Assembly: GCF_013344685.1 (NCBI RefSeq)
Contig: NZ_CP050137.1
Coordinates: forward strand, 2,969,001-3,033,000
Length of the DNA stretch: 64,000 nucleotides
Reading direction: 5' to 3'
Source of the DNA: Sphingomonas sp. CL5.1
Lineage (GTDB): Bacteria; Pseudomonadota; Alphaproteobacteria; Sphingomonadales; Sphingomonadaceae
Below, piece after piece: positions 1-9,944 of this stretch (position 1 is the first letter of the stretch; each line of letters begins with the position of its first letter). The translations under genes were made by a program, and so were the position numbers. A model generated the notes under the pieces. It was not told where the DNA came from, ran no database searches, and saw only the letters and a program-made list of their open reading frames with translations.

Positions 1-898
1 CATATTGCGCGGCGTTCTTCAGTCGCCCCTCGACGCGATCGGGGCGGCCGCAGCGCATGTCCGCGCGGGCGGCCCAATAGAGGCCGGCGGCGCGCATGTC
101 GGTGTCGCCGGCGCGGGTGGAGACGCCCTCGAACCCGCGCTCGGCCGCCGCGCAATCGTTCGACCGCCACGCCGCCAGCGCCGATGTCCAGCGCGCCTGC
201 ACCGCCCAGTCGCCGACCCCGTTCGCGCCGATATCGCCCAGCCGGCGCGCGTCGGCGTCGAGGCCCTGGAGGAAATAGATCCACGCCACCCGCGCGGTCC
301 ATTCGGTCTGCGCCTCGGGCGAAAGGCCGCTGGTGGATTCGAGTAGCGCCTCCGCCTCGCTGCCCATGTCGCCCTTCACATAGGGCTGCATCCTCGCCGC
401 GAGATCGGCCGCGACCATGTCGCTGCGCGTCGCCTTGACGCGGATACGGTTGGGGGCGCCGTCCTGCCAGATCAGCCGCTGCGCCTCGGGCAGCGGCGGC
501 AGGTCGGTCGCGCCGCGCGCCCGCGCGAGCCGCGCCAGCGCCTCCGCCTGCGGCAGCTCGGGCGCCTCGGTCAGGAGCTTGACGAGCGGCTCCTGCTCGA
601 CGCGCGGCGAGCCCTTGGCGGTGTAAAGCTCGGCGAGCGCATAGGAATGGAGCGGGCCGGGCGCCATCGCGGTCAGCCCGATCTGCGCATCCTGCCAGCG
701 CTGCTCGCGGATCGCGGCGAACACCGCGCGATAGGCGGCGCGCTGCTCCGGCGTGAGCTGCGCGGGGACGGAAGCCCTGGTGGAAGCGGCGATCGTGCCG
801 ACCGACGCGGCGCTCGCCGCCGGCGGCAACGGATCGGCATGTACGACCCCCGCCGCCAGCGCGGTCAACCCCGCCGCCGCCACGAACCTCGCGATCAC
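1..898 (-). CDS. Lytic transglycosylase-like exported protein (N-terminal part, cut by window edge)
   Basis: Probably a periplasmic soluble lytic transglycosylase (Slt family), which cleaves peptidoglycan glycan strands. Only about the first 299 residues are present; the stop and any catalytic domain lie beyond the left edge. The GTG start gives MIARFVAAAGLTALAAGVVH, a signal peptide, then an Ala/Pro linker and a long helical region like the superhelical domain that precedes the catalytic domain in Slt70. The segment LYWAARADMRCGRP near the truncated end fits that family. The start overlaps the stop of the upstream UDG-like gene by four bases (GTGA), so the two are probably translationally coupled. 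Since no catalytic residues are visible, another helical-repeat exported protein remains possible. Confidence 0.7.
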   Translation of the reverse strand, partial: MIARFVAAAGLTALAAGVVHADPLPPAASAASVGTIAASTRASVPAQLTPEQRAAYRAVFAAIREQRWQDAQIGLTAMAPGPLHSYALAELYTAKGSPRVEQEPLVKLLTEAPELPQAEALARLARARGATDLPPLPEAQRLIWQDGAPNRIRVKATRSDMVAADLAARMQPYVKGDMGSEAEALLESTSGLSPEAQTEWTARVAWIYFLQGLDADARRLGDIGANGVGDWAVQARWTSALAAWRSNDCAAAERGFEGVSTRAGDTDMRAAGLYWAARADMRCGRPDRVEGRLKNAAQY

Positions 899-1656
899 GC
901 CCTTATACCCCCCACCAGCAACTGAAGATCCCTCCACGCCTCGGCCTTGGCGGTGGGCCGCTCGCGCAACAGGCGCGGGTGATAGCTCGCCACGACCTCG
1001 GTTGATCTGCCACCCTTATGTTCAACAACATGCAAACGCCCACGGGCTTCGGCGACATCCATCGAAAGGAGCGCACGACTCGCCGCATTTCCTAGCGTCA
1101 GCAGCCGTTTGGGGCCGACCAGCGCGACATGATGGTGCGTGATCGCGAACAGCGCGTCCGCCTGCTCGGGCGGAAGCCGGCCGGCGATCGGGCGGGCGGC
1201 GGCGACGGCGGCGAGATGCACGTCGGCACGGCTCCGGCCGATCGCGGCGAGCATCCGGCCGAACAATCGCGCGGTGGCGCCGGTGAGCAGCCCCTCGGCA
1301 TCGTCGCGGTCCGGGCAGTCGATCAGGATCATCAGGTCGGCGGTGCCCGGCCCGGTCGCGGGCAACAGCGCGCCGCCCCAGGCGGCCTCCGGCGCGTCCG
1401 CCCCGGTGCGCCATGCGAGGAAGGCCTCCAGCGTCGGCGGCAGGACGAGCGGCTGCGTTGCCGCGGGGGCGGGCGCGGCGCGGCCCTCGCGATCGGCCGC
1501 GCGACGGTCGGCGGGACGCGTGGGCGCTTCCGGCTCGGGCGCGGCGAGCCAGTCGAACGGATCGTCGCCGGCCAGCACGTCGACGCCCGCCGCCGCCCAC
1601 CATTCCAGCGTGCTCGCCGAGGCTCTTGCCCAATCGAAAATCCGTGCGTCCCCCAT
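895..1656 (-). CDS. Uracil-DNA glycosylase family-like protein, catalytic and Fe-S motifs apparently lost
   Basis: 253 residues with the overall layout of family 4 uracil-DNA glycosylases, which remove uracil from DNA. The C-terminal segment VVASYHPRLLRERPTAKAEAW matches the conserved YHPS-type motif in part, and LLTGATARLFGRMLAAIG aligns with the helix after motif 1. The GEAPG-type motif 1 is replaced by LMILIDCPDRDDAEG, and the usual KCRPP segment reads AAARPI. I find one cysteine, so the four ligands of the family's [4Fe-4S] cluster are absent. A disordered Ala/Pro/Arg-rich linker covers residues about 40-75. The ATG at 1656 starts MGDARIFDWA. The gene is divergent from the ETF-QO gene and overlaps the transglycosylase start by GTGA. 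Fold assignment is likely; enzymatic activity is doubtful. Confidence 0.75.
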   Translation of the reverse strand: MGDARIFDWARASASTLEWWAAAGVDVLAGDDPFDWLAAPEPEAPTRPADRRAADREGRAAPAPAATQPLVLPPTLEAFLAWRTGADAPEAAWGGALLPATGPGTADLMILIDCPDRDDAEGLLTGATARLFGRMLAAIGRSRADVHLAAVAAARPIAGRLPPEQADALFAITHHHVALVGPKRLLTLGNAASRALLSMDVAEARGRLHVVEHKGGRSTEVVASYHPRLLRERPTAKAEAWRDLQLLVGGIRA

Positions 1657-1764
1657 CGCGCGTATAAGGATTGGCGTTGACGCGCCGGTCAATTCCCTTG
1701 AGAGCCGTCCACGGACAGGACGTTGCCGGATCGCGCCCGGATGCGGATGGCACGGGAGAGAAGA

Positions 1765-3426
1765 ATGACCGAACGCGAATCGATGCCTTATGACGTGGTG
1801 ATCGTCGGCGCGGGGCCAGCGGGCCTCAGCGCGGCGATCCGTCTGAAGCAGCTCGCCGCCGAGAAGGAGGCGGAAATCTCGGTCTGCGTGCTCGAAAAAG
1901 GCTCCGAGGTCGGCGCGCATATCCTTTCGGGCGCGGTGATCGACCCGCGCAGCCTCGACGAGCTGCTGCCCGACTGGCGCGACGAGGGCTGCCCGCTGGC
2001 CGAGGTGCCGGTGCGCGAGAACCTGCACTGGGTGCTGACGCGCGGCCACAAGTTCAACATGCCGCACTTCGTCACGCCGCCGTTCATGCACAACAAGGGC
2101 ACCTATACCGGCTCGCTCGGCAATTTGTGCCGCTGGCTGGCGGAGAAGGCGGGCGAGCTTGGCGTGGAGATCTTCCCCGGCTTCGCGGCGGCCGAGATCC
2201 TCTATGACGAGCAGGGCCGGGTGAAGGGCGTCGCGACCGGAGACATGGGCGTCGCGCGCGACGGCGAGCATAAGCCGGACTATCAGCCGGGGCTGGAGCT
2301 GCACGCGAAATACACTTTCTTTTCCGAAGGTTGCCGTGGACATCTCACAAAGCAGCTCATCCGCCAGTTCGGGCTGGACGCGGACAGCGACCCGCAGGTC
2401 TATGGCATCGGCATCAAGGAATTGTGGGATATCGATCCCGAGCTGCACGTCCCCGGCACGGTGATCCACACGCAGGGCTGGCCGCTCAGCGAGACGGACG
2501 GGTCGAACGGCGGCGGCTGGATCTATCACCAGGCGAACGGCCAGCTCAGCATCGGCTTCGTCACCTGGCTCAACTATACCAACCCGCATCTCTCGCCGTT
2601 CCAGGAGATGCAGCGCTGGAAGACCCACCCGGCGATCGCCGCGCTGCTGAAGGGCGGCAAGCGCGTCAGCTATGGCGCGCGCGCGATCAGCGACGGCGGC
2701 CTCCAGTCGATCCCGAAGCTGGTGTTCCCCGGCGGCGCGCTGATCGGCGACACGGCGGGCTTCCTCAACGTGCCGCGCATCAAGGGCACGCATACCGCGA
2801 TGAAATCCGGCATGATGGCGGCCGAGGCGGCGGTGGACGCGATCCTGTCGCAGCGCGAGCTGGACGAGCTGACCGCCTATCCGGCCGCGTTCGAGCAAAG
2901 CTGGGTGAGGAAGGAGCTATCGGTCGTCCGCAACGTCGTGCCGCTGGTCAAGAAGTTCGGGGACTTCCTCGGCTCCGGCCTCGCCGGCGTCACCATGTGG
3001 CTGGAGCATCTCGGCATCAAGGTGCCGTTCACCATGCACCACCACCCGGACAACGAGACGCTGTGGCGTAAGGACCTTGTAAAGAAGGTCGACTATCCCA
3101 AGCCCGATGGCGTGTTGACCTTCGACCGGCTTTCCTCGGTGTTCCTGTCGAACACCAACCATGAGGAGGACCAGCCCGTCCATCTGACGCTCAAGGACCC
3201 GACGATCCCGGTCGATTACGATCTGCCGATGTTCGACGAGCCGGCGCAGCGTTATTGCCCGGCGGGCGTTTACGAGATCGTGGGTCAGGAGGAAGGCAAT
3301 CCGCGCTTCGTCATCAACGCGCAGAATTGCGTCCACTGCAAGACCTGCGACATCAAGGATCCGACCCAGAACATCACCTGGGTCGTCCCGGAAGGCGGCG
3401 GTGGACCTAATTATCCCAATATGTAA
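1765..3426 (+). CDS. etfD: Electron transfer flavoprotein-ubiquinone oxidoreductase
   Basis: Membrane-associated FAD/[4Fe-4S] enzyme that passes electrons from reduced ETF (fatty-acid and amino-acid oxidation) to ubiquinone. The 553-residue protein begins MTERESMPYDVVIVGAGPAG, with the FAD dinucleotide-binding GxGxxG motif at residues 12-17. The C-terminus carries the ferredoxin-like cluster ligands in YCPAGVYE and NCVHCKTCDIKDP, and the family's usual PNYPNM-type end. I chose ATG 1765 over an upstream in-frame start because GGGAGAGAAG lies just before it and homologues start here. The last 26 bases overlap the TPR gene. Length and motifs are normal for the family. Confidence 0.96.
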   Translation: MTERESMPYDVVIVGAGPAGLSAAIRLKQLAAEKEAEISVCVLEKGSEVGAHILSGAVIDPRSLDELLPDWRDEGCPLAEVPVRENLHWVLTRGHKFNMPHFVTPPFMHNKGTYTGSLGNLCRWLAEKAGELGVEIFPGFAAAEILYDEQGRVKGVATGDMGVARDGEHKPDYQPGLELHAKYTFFSEGCRGHLTKQLIRQFGLDADSDPQVYGIGIKELWDIDPELHVPGTVIHTQGWPLSETDGSNGGGWIYHQANGQLSIGFVTWLNYTNPHLSPFQEMQRWKTHPAIAALLKGGKRVSYGARAISDGGLQSIPKLVFPGGALIGDTAGFLNVPRIKGTHTAMKSGMMAAEAAVDAILSQRELDELTAYPAAFEQSWVRKELSVVRNVVPLVKKFGDFLGSGLAGVTMWLEHLGIKVPFTMHHHPDNETLWRKDLVKKVDYPKPDGVLTFDRLSSVFLSNTNHEEDQPVHLTLKDPTIPVDYDLPMFDEPAQRYCPAGVYEIVGQEEGNPRFVINAQNCVHCKTCDIKDPTQNITWVVPEGGGGPNYPNM

Positions 3427-5020
3427 GCGGGCATTGCTCGCAGGCCTTGCGAGCACCCTCGCGATCGCGCCGGCCGCCGCCGCGAACCAGCCGGCCGCCT
3501 CGGGGCTGCTCGCCTATATGGCGGCGCGCACGGACGATGCGGATGGCGACGGCGCGGAAGCGGTCCGCCGCTATGCCGCCGCGCTCGCCGACGCGCCGGG
3601 CAATGTGGACGTCGCGCTCCGCGCCTATCGCGAGGCGTTGATCGTCGGGGACGACGCGCTGGTCGATCGCGCCGCCGCCGCGCTCGCCGCGACCGGGGTC
3701 GCGCCGGCCGATGCCGCCCTGATCTCGATCGCCGCCGCGGCGCACAGGCACGATCTCGCGGCGGCCGATACCGCCATCGGGCGGCTCGCCGGAGACAAGC
3801 TCGCGGTGCTCGGCGCGCCGCTCAAGGCGTGGGCGGCGCTGGAGCGCGGGGGCGATCCATTCGCGACCCTCGCGCAGCGCCCGTCCGATTCGGTCGCGCG
3901 ACGGCTCTCCGACGAGAATCGCGCGCTGATCCAGATCGCGCGCGGCCGGTACGACGAGGGGATGGCGGGGCTGCGCGCGTTGCTCGGCAACGACCAGGCC
4001 TCGGTCGACCTGCGCATCGCCGCCGCGCAACTGCTGATCGGCGCGGGGCAGGACGCGCGCGCGCGCGAATTGCTCGGCGGCGACCTCACCGCGATCGTCG
4101 CGCTGCGCGAGCAGCCGCGCGGGGTGAAGCCGTCGCTGGCGTTCGGCGCGGCGCGGCTGTTCGTGCGGCTGGCCGACGATCTCGCCGCCGGCGATCCCGG
4201 CCCGCTCTCGATCACGCTGACCCGCGCAGCGCTGCGCGCCGAGCCGGACAACGATCGCGCGCGGCTGCTGCTCGCCAGCACGCTGGCGCGGATCGATCGC
4301 ACCGATCGCGCGCTCGCCGTGCTCGACGGGATCGATCGGAAAGGGCCATGGGCGAGGGCGGCGGACAGCGCGCGGATCGCCGTCCTCGCCGGGGCCGAGC
4401 GCTATGACGAGGCGATCCGGGTCGCCACGCCGCTCGCCCAGCCGGAGGATGCGCCCGACGTCGCGCTGGCGACGCTGGCCGACCTGTTGCTCGCCGCCAA
4501 CCGCGTGAGCGAAGCGGCGCCGGTCTATCGCCGCCTGCTCGATCGCCCGTCCGCCGCCGGGCGGTGGGAGCCGTGGCTGCAATATGCCGCCGCGCTCGAC
4601 CAGTCGGGCGACTGGCCCGGCGCGCGCGCGGCGCTACTCCACGCGCAGGCGCTCGCCCCGAACGAGCCGGCGGTGCTCAACTATCTCGGCTATGGCGACA
4701 TCACCCACGGCGGCGACGTGCCGAAGGCGCTGGCGATGTTGCAGCGCGCCTCGGCGCTGCGCCCGGACGATTCGGCGATCACGGATTCGCTCGGCTGGGC
4801 CTATTTCCGCACCGGCGACCTCGCCCACGCAGTGCCGCTGCTCGAGCGCGCCGCGCAAGCCTCGCCCGAGAATGCCGAGATCGGCGAGCATCTCGGCGAC
4901 GCCTATTGGCGCGCCGGCCGCCGCTTCGAGGCGCGCTATGCCTGGCGGGCGGCGCAGGTGGTGGCGGATGACGTCAAGGATCGGAACCGTCTCGCGGCCA
5001 AGATCGCCGACGGTCTGTGA
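3401..5020 (+). CDS. Exported tetratricopeptide-repeat protein
   Basis: 539-residue protein, probably periplasmic, whose role is not known to me; TPR proteins usually act as protein-interaction scaffolds. The GTG start lies inside the end of the ETF-QO gene (26-base overlap) and gives a signal peptide with a hydrophobic core (ALLAGLASTLAIAPAAAAN). Helical repeats run through most of the chain. The clearest TPR units are near the C-terminus, for example NEPAVLNYLGYGDITHGGDV, DDSAITDSLGWAYFRTGDLA and NAEIGEHLGDAYWRAGR. No Shine-Dalgarno sequence is evident, which fits coupling to the upstream gene. It sits between etfD and ispE in one plus-strand unit, but that context does not reveal a function. 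Confidence 0.85.
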   Translation: MDLIIPICKRALLAGLASTLAIAPAAAANQPAASGLLAYMAARTDDADGDGAEAVRRYAAALADAPGNVDVALRAYREALIVGDDALVDRAAAALAATGVAPADAALISIAAAAHRHDLAAADTAIGRLAGDKLAVLGAPLKAWAALERGGDPFATLAQRPSDSVARRLSDENRALIQIARGRYDEGMAGLRALLGNDQASVDLRIAAAQLLIGAGQDARARELLGGDLTAIVALREQPRGVKPSLAFGAARLFVRLADDLAAGDPGPLSITLTRAALRAEPDNDRARLLLASTLARIDRTDRALAVLDGIDRKGPWARAADSARIAVLAGAERYDEAIRVATPLAQPEDAPDVALATLADLLLAANRVSEAAPVYRRLLDRPSAAGRWEPWLQYAAALDQSGDWPGARAALLHAQALAPNEPAVLNYLGYGDITHGGDVPKALAMLQRASALRPDDSAITDSLGWAYFRTGDLAHAVPLLERAAQASPENAEIGEHLGDAYWRAGRRFEARYAWRAAQVVADDVKDRNRLAAKIADGL

Positions 5021-5040
5021 CGCGCGAGGATAGCGGCGGC

Positions 5041-5847
5041 ATGATCGTCGAGCCGGCGCCGGCCAAGCTCAACCTCGCGCTGCACGTCCGGCGGCGGCGA
5101 CCGGACGGGTATCATGATCTGGAGACGCTGTTCGCTTTCTGCCGCGACGGCGACGTGATCTCGCTCGCGCCCGCGCCGGCCGATTCCCTCGCGATCACCG
5201 GGCCGTTCGGCGCGGCGCTGGCGAGTGAGGGGGACAATCTCGTCACGCGCGCGCGCGATGCCTTCCGCGCGACGTTCGGCGTGTCCGATCCGTGCGCGAT
5301 CGTGCTCGAGAAGAACCTGCCGGTCGCCTCCGGCATCGGCGGCGGCTCGGCTGATGCGGCGGCGACGTTGCGGGCGCTGGCGCGGCTGCATGGCGTCGCG
5401 CCCGACGACCGGCGGCTGTTCGACATCGCCGCCGGGTTGGGGGCGGACGTCCCCGCCTGCCTGCTCGGGCGGAGCGCGATCGGTTATGGCAAGGGCGACG
5501 ATCTCCGGCCTGTCGAGGGACATGCCGGATCGCCGGTGCTGCTGGTCAATCCCGGTGTCGCCGTCTCCACCGCGCGGGTCTTCGCCGGCTGGGACGGGGC
5601 GGATCGCGGGCCGATCGGGGACGAGCCGGCGGCCGGCCGCAACGATCTCACCGCCGCGGCCGTCGCCGCCGCGCCGGTGATCGCCGAGGTGCTCGCCGCG
5701 CTGGAGGCGCTGCCGGGCGCGCGTCTGGTGCGCATGTCCGGCTCGGGCGCGACCTGCTTCGCGCTGTGCGACGACGCTCGCGCCGCCGCCGCCACGATCG
5801 CCGCGCACCATCCGGGCTGGTGGGTGCTGGCCACCGAATTGCGCTGA
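5041..5847 (+). CDS. ispE: 4-diphosphocytidyl-2-C-methyl-D-erythritol kinase
   Basis: GHMP-family kinase that phosphorylates CDP-ME at the 2-hydroxyl, the fourth step of the MEP isoprenoid pathway, in the cytoplasm. The N-terminal [11 protein letters not shown] motif, [10 protein letters not shown], the ATP-binding glycine-rich loop [18 protein letters not shown] and the C-terminal [12 protein letters not shown] motif are all present. I chose ATG 5041 because [12 protein letters not shown] matches the usual N-terminus and GAGGA lies upstream. The alternative GTG at 5017 overlaps the TPR stop as GTGA and would add eight residues. It is the last gene of the etfD-TPR-ispE unit. Length (268 residues) is at the short end of normal. 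Confidence 0.95.
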   Translation: MIVEPAPAKLNLALHVRRRRPDGYHDLETLFAFCRDGDVISLAPAPADSLAITGPFGAALASEGDNLVTRARDAFRATFGVSDPCAIVLEKNLPVASGIGGGSADAAATLRALARLHGVAPDDRRLFDIAAGLGADVPACLLGRSAIGYGKGDDLRPVEGHAGSPVLLVNPGVAVSTARVFAGWDGADRGPIGDEPAAGRNDLTAAAVAAAPVIAEVLAALEALPGARLVRMSGSGATCFALCDDARAAAATIAAHHPGWWVLATELR

Positions 5848-5858
5848 AGGAAATTTTC

Positions 5859-5873
5859 GTTCCCCTCTTGTTC
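5859..5873 (+). promoter_or_regulatory. LexA operator (SOS box) of recA
   Basis: The sequence GTTCCCCTCTTGTTC is an exact match to GTTC-N7-GTTC, the LexA-binding motif established for alphaproteobacteria. It lies 77 bases before the recA start, in the ispE-recA intergenic region, and overlaps a candidate -35 element. lexA itself, in this window at 53326-53994, carries the same half-sites on the opposite strand. Confidence 0.88.
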
Positions 5874-5896
5874 GAATGGAACAAACAGGATACATG
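5868..5896 (+). promoter_or_regulatory. Candidate recA promoter
   Basis: A possible -35 element TTGTTC (5868-5873) is followed by a 17-base spacer and a weak -10 element TACATG (5891-5896). The -35 overlaps the second half of the LexA box, as expected of a repressed SOS promoter. The -10 match is only three of six, so the exact start is uncertain. Confidence 0.4.
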
Positions 5897-5950
5897 AGAT
5901 CCGACGCGTTGAATGGTTCGCGCGCATGGTCTAGCGACGAGGGCTTCACA

Positions 5951-7024
<1,074 letters not shown>

Positions 7025-7080
7025 TCGGCTGCTTGCCGAATATGTACCGCGCGGCGGGATAGGCGTCGCGACAATAAGGG

Positions 7081-7110
7081 AAGGCCCGCTCCGTAGGAGA
7101 GCGGGCCTTT
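7081..7110 (+). terminator. Rho-independent terminator after recA
   Basis: Perfect 11-bp inverted repeat AAGGCCCGCTC / GAGCGGGCCTT around a 7-base loop, ending in a short T run. It lies 56 bases after the recA stop. Confidence 0.85.
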
Positions 7111-7171
7111 CGTGTTCTGGTGGTTCCTATATCGTGGCGCGACGGATGAAATGACGAAAGAGGGCAGGGCG

Positions 7172-8038
7172 ATGACCGAGGCGATCGAGTGGCGGGGCCG
7201 TGTCGGCAATGTCTGGGCGGACGAATGGCGGTTGACCGACATGAGCTTCGCTGCGCTCGCGAAGCCGCTCGACGCGGCGGTCGCGGCGGCGGCGCCGGAG
7301 CGCGGGCAGGCGCTCGATATCGGCTGCGGCGCGGGCATTACGACCTTCGCGCTGGCCGGGGCGCGGCCGCATCTCGACATTCTCGGCGTCGACCTGTCCG
7401 AACGGCTGGTGGCGGTTGCCGCCGAACGGGGCGAGGGGAGAGAGCATGTCGCCTTCCGCGCCGCCGACGTGACGCGGTTCACCGACGAGCCGGGACAGGC
7501 GGGGCGTTTCGATTTCGCCTTTTCGCGGCACGGCGTGATGTTCTTCGCCGACCCCGTCGCCGGGTTCCGGAGCATCCGCCGCCTGCTGCGTCCGGGCGCG
7601 GCGCTGGTCTTTTCCTGTTTCGCCGATCTCGCCCGCAATCCCTGGGTCACGCGCATCACCGGCATCGCCGCTGACGAGGAGTCCGCCAACGCGTCGCCGA
7701 CGCAGGCAGGCGCGGCTTACGCCCCCGGCCCGTTCGCCTTCGCCGACCCCGCGCTGGTCGGCGATGTGCTGAGCCAGGCCGGCTTCATTCCCGGCGCGCC
7801 GCGACTCGTCGATTATGCCTATCGTGCCGGCGAAGGGCCGGATGCCGCCGCGCAGGCGTTGCACTTCTTCCAGCGTATCGGCCCGGCCGCACGAATGCTC
7901 GCGACGATCGAACCGGATGCGCGGCCGGCGATCTTGCGGCGGCTCGCCGCTCTCCTTGCCGACCATATGCGCGACGGCGTGGTGGAATTCCCCGCCGCCG
8001 CGTGGATCTGGACGGCGCGGGCGGACGAGAACGGTTGA
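7172..8038 (+). CDS. SAM-dependent class I methyltransferase
   Basis: 288-residue cytoplasmic methyltransferase of unknown substrate. Motif I is ALDIGCGAGITTFAL (residues about 50-64), followed by ILGVDLSERLV for the SAM ribose-binding acidic residue, and the region FDFAFSRHGVMFFADP resembles motif IV of the UbiE/COQ5-like group. I placed the start at ATG 7172 (MTEAIEWRGR), which has the purine-rich GAGGGCAGGG upstream; an in-frame ATG at 7151 is an alternative. It stands alone between the recA terminator and a convergent acetyltransferase gene, so the context does not suggest a substrate. Confidence 0.88.
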   Translation: MTEAIEWRGRVGNVWADEWRLTDMSFAALAKPLDAAVAAAAPERGQALDIGCGAGITTFALAGARPHLDILGVDLSERLVAVAAERGEGREHVAFRAADVTRFTDEPGQAGRFDFAFSRHGVMFFADPVAGFRSIRRLLRPGAALVFSCFADLARNPWVTRITGIAADEESANASPTQAGAAYAPGPFAFADPALVGDVLSQAGFIPGAPRLVDYAYRAGEGPDAAAQALHFFQRIGPAARMLATIEPDARPAILRRLAALLADHMRDGVVEFPAAAWIWTARADENG

Positions 8039-8167
8039 CGAGCGCTATTCGTCATGGACCGGAGTGACCGGAAGGCCGGCACGTGCATTCGGCTGAACCG
8101 GCGGACCCCCCTGTGAAGATACCCACAGGCACGGAGGCAAACGATCCGCTCGCCGGCGAACGAAGCC

Positions 8168-8854
8168 TCACCCGCGCGTCAGTCTCGTCATCAATATCTC
8201 GCGCCGCACCGCGAATCCGAGCGTCTCGTACAAGGCGATTGCGTCGCGATTGCTGGCGTAGGCGTGCAGGAAGGCTGTCTCCCCGCGATCGAGGATTCGT
8301 GCCGCGACCAGCCGCATGAGCGCCCCGGCATAACCGCGGCCGCGATGGTCGGGGTGGGTGCAGACGCCGCTCACCTCGGTGAAACCGCGCGGTTTCATCC
8401 GCTCGCCGGCCATGGCGACGAGTTGCCCCTCGATCCGGACACCGAAGAAGTCGCCAAGCTGATGGGTGCGATCGAAGAACGGGCCGGGCTGGGTAAGTGT
8501 CGCGAGCGCCAGCATCTCCGGCGCGTCGGCATCGCCCAGGGGGACGATCTCGAAGTCCGGTGGCGGCCCGGCGGTCAGCCCCGTCGCCACCATCTGGACG
8601 CCGATATCCTGCGACGCGACCGCCATCCCGGGCGCATCGGTTGGCGGTGAAACCTCCAGGAGCGCAACGTCGCCATGCTCGGCCACCAGCGCGGCAAGCC
8701 CGGCGAGGCTCGCGGCGGAGCGGTCGCCGATCGCCGCGAACACCCCGTAAGCCGGATCGTAACGCCGCGCGCCACCATGCGCGAGCGCGAAACCGGACTG
8801 ACGTTCGCTGAGGGCGGACCAGGCGGGGCAATCGAGCGGATGCGGGGAGGTCAT
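8168..8854 (-). CDS. GNAT family N-acetyltransferase
   Basis: 228-residue protein with a C-terminal GNAT domain that would transfer an acetyl group from acetyl-CoA to an unidentified amine. The acetyl-CoA pyrophosphate loop is clear: EVSGVCTHPDHRGRGYAGAL contains the V-x-T-x-P-x-x-R-G-x-G-x-A signature. ASNRDAIALYETLGF is the conserved strand-helix at the end of the fold. The N-terminal half resembles the FR47-like group and may bind the acceptor. The start is ATG 8854 (MTSPHPLDCPAW), preceded by GGGCGGGCG-type sequence; an open extension to 8914 is less likely. It is convergent with the methyltransferase gene. Confidence 0.88.
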   Translation of the reverse strand: MTSPHPLDCPAWSALSERQSGFALAHGGARRYDPAYGVFAAIGDRSAASLAGLAALVAEHGDVALLEVSPPTDAPGMAVASQDIGVQMVATGLTAGPPPDFEIVPLGDADAPEMLALATLTQPGPFFDRTHQLGDFFGVRIEGQLVAMAGERMKPRGFTEVSGVCTHPDHRGRGYAGALMRLVAARILDRGETAFLHAYASNRDAIALYETLGFAVRREILMTRLTRG

Positions 8855-9023
8855 CGCCCGCCCATAGCCTCGTTCGCGACGCCGGGTCGAGACGATGCCG
8901 GAGCGGCAGCTCATCGCGCGATGCGCGCGGCGGGCGACTCAATTCCGGTCGGCGAGCGCGCCCGCCGCGATCAGCGCGAGGATCGCATGACGTGGCGGGC
9001 GCGGCTGGCCATGCGAGCGGAGA

Positions 9024-9944
9024 TCAGGCTTCCGGCAGGAAATCCGGCACCGACAGGTAACGCTCGCCAGTGTCGTAATTGAAGCCGAGCACGCGCGATC
9101 CGGCGGGCAGCTCGGGCAGCTTCTGCGCGATCGCGGCGAGCGTCGCGCCGGACGAGATGCCGACCAGCAGCCCTTCCTCGCGCGCGGCGCGGCGCGCCAT
9201 GTCCTTCGCCGCCTCGGCCTCCACCGCGATCACGCCGTCGAGCGCCTGGGTATGAAGGTTGGCGGGGATGAAGCCGGCGCCCAGCCCCTGGATCGGGTGC
9301 GGCCCCGGCTGCCCGCCGCCGATCACCGGCGAGGCGGTCGGCTCGACTGCGAAGACCTTCAGGTTCGGCCAGCTTTTCTTCAGCGTCTCGGCGACGCCGG
9401 TGATGTGGCCGCCGGTGCCGACGCCGGTGATGATGGCGTCGATCGGCGCGTCGGCGAAGTCGTTCAGGATCTCCCGCGCGGTGGTGCGGGCGTGGACCTC
9501 GACGTTGGCGGGATTGTCGAACTGCTGCGGCATCCATGCGCCCGGCGTCTCGCGCACCAGCTCCAGCGCGCGCTCGATCGCGCCCTTCATGCCCTTCTCG
9601 CGCGGGGTGAGATCGAAGGTCGCGCCATAAGCGAGCATCAGTCGGCGGCGCTCGATGCTCATGCTGTCGGGCATGACAAGGATCAGCTTGTAGCCCTTCA
9701 CGGCCGCGACCATCGCGAGGCCGATGCCGGTGTTGCCGCTGGTCGGCTCGATGATCGTGCCGCCGGGCTTGAGCAGCCCGTCGCGCTCCGCCGCCTCGAT
9801 CATCGCGAGCGCGATGCGGTCCTTGATCGAACCGCCGGGGTTCGATCGCTCGGACTTGATCCACACCTCGGCGCCCGGAAACAGCCGCTGGACGCGGATG
9901 TGCGGGGTGTTGCCGATCGTTTCCAGGACCGTGTTCGCCTTCAT
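9024..9944 (-). CDS. cysK: Cysteine synthase (O-acetylserine sulfhydrylase)
   Basis: PLP enzyme that makes cysteine from O-acetylserine and sulfide in the cytoplasm. The 306-residue protein shows the PLP lysine in NPGGSIKDR, the substrate loop [12 protein letters not shown], the phosphate-binding glycines [10 protein letters not shown] and the C-terminal ISSGA motif. It is the second gene of an operon: its ATG overlaps the stop of the MFS transporter gene by four bases (ATGA). Closely related beta-replacement enzymes such as CysM or cystathionine beta-synthase share these motifs, but length and the MxIERR-type substrate region favour CysK. Confidence 0.94.
   Translation of the reverse strand: MKANTVLETIGNTPHIRVQRLFPGAEVWIKSERSNPGGSIKDRIALAMIEAAERDGLLKPGGTIIEPTSGNTGIGLAMVAAVKGYKLILVMPDSMSIERRRLMLAYGATFDLTPREKGMKGAIERALELVRETPGAWMPQQFDNPANVEVHARTTAREILNDFADAPIDAIITGVGTGGHITGVAETLKKSWPNLKVFAVEPTASPVIGGGQPGPHPIQGLGAGFIPANLHTQALDGVIAVEAEAAKDMARRAAREEGLLVGISSGATLAAIAQKLPELPAGSRVLGFNYDTGERYLSVPDFLPEA

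Noticed and set aside
895..2898. 667-codon minus-strand reading frame running across the UDG-like gene and into etfD
   Set aside because: Only its 3' third encodes the UDG-like protein; the rest is antisense to the strongly supported etfD frame and is a GC-skew artefact.
5879..5893. Second GAAC half-site near the recA operator as part of a further LexA box
   Set aside because: No GAAC follows at seven bases, so it does not form a second motif.
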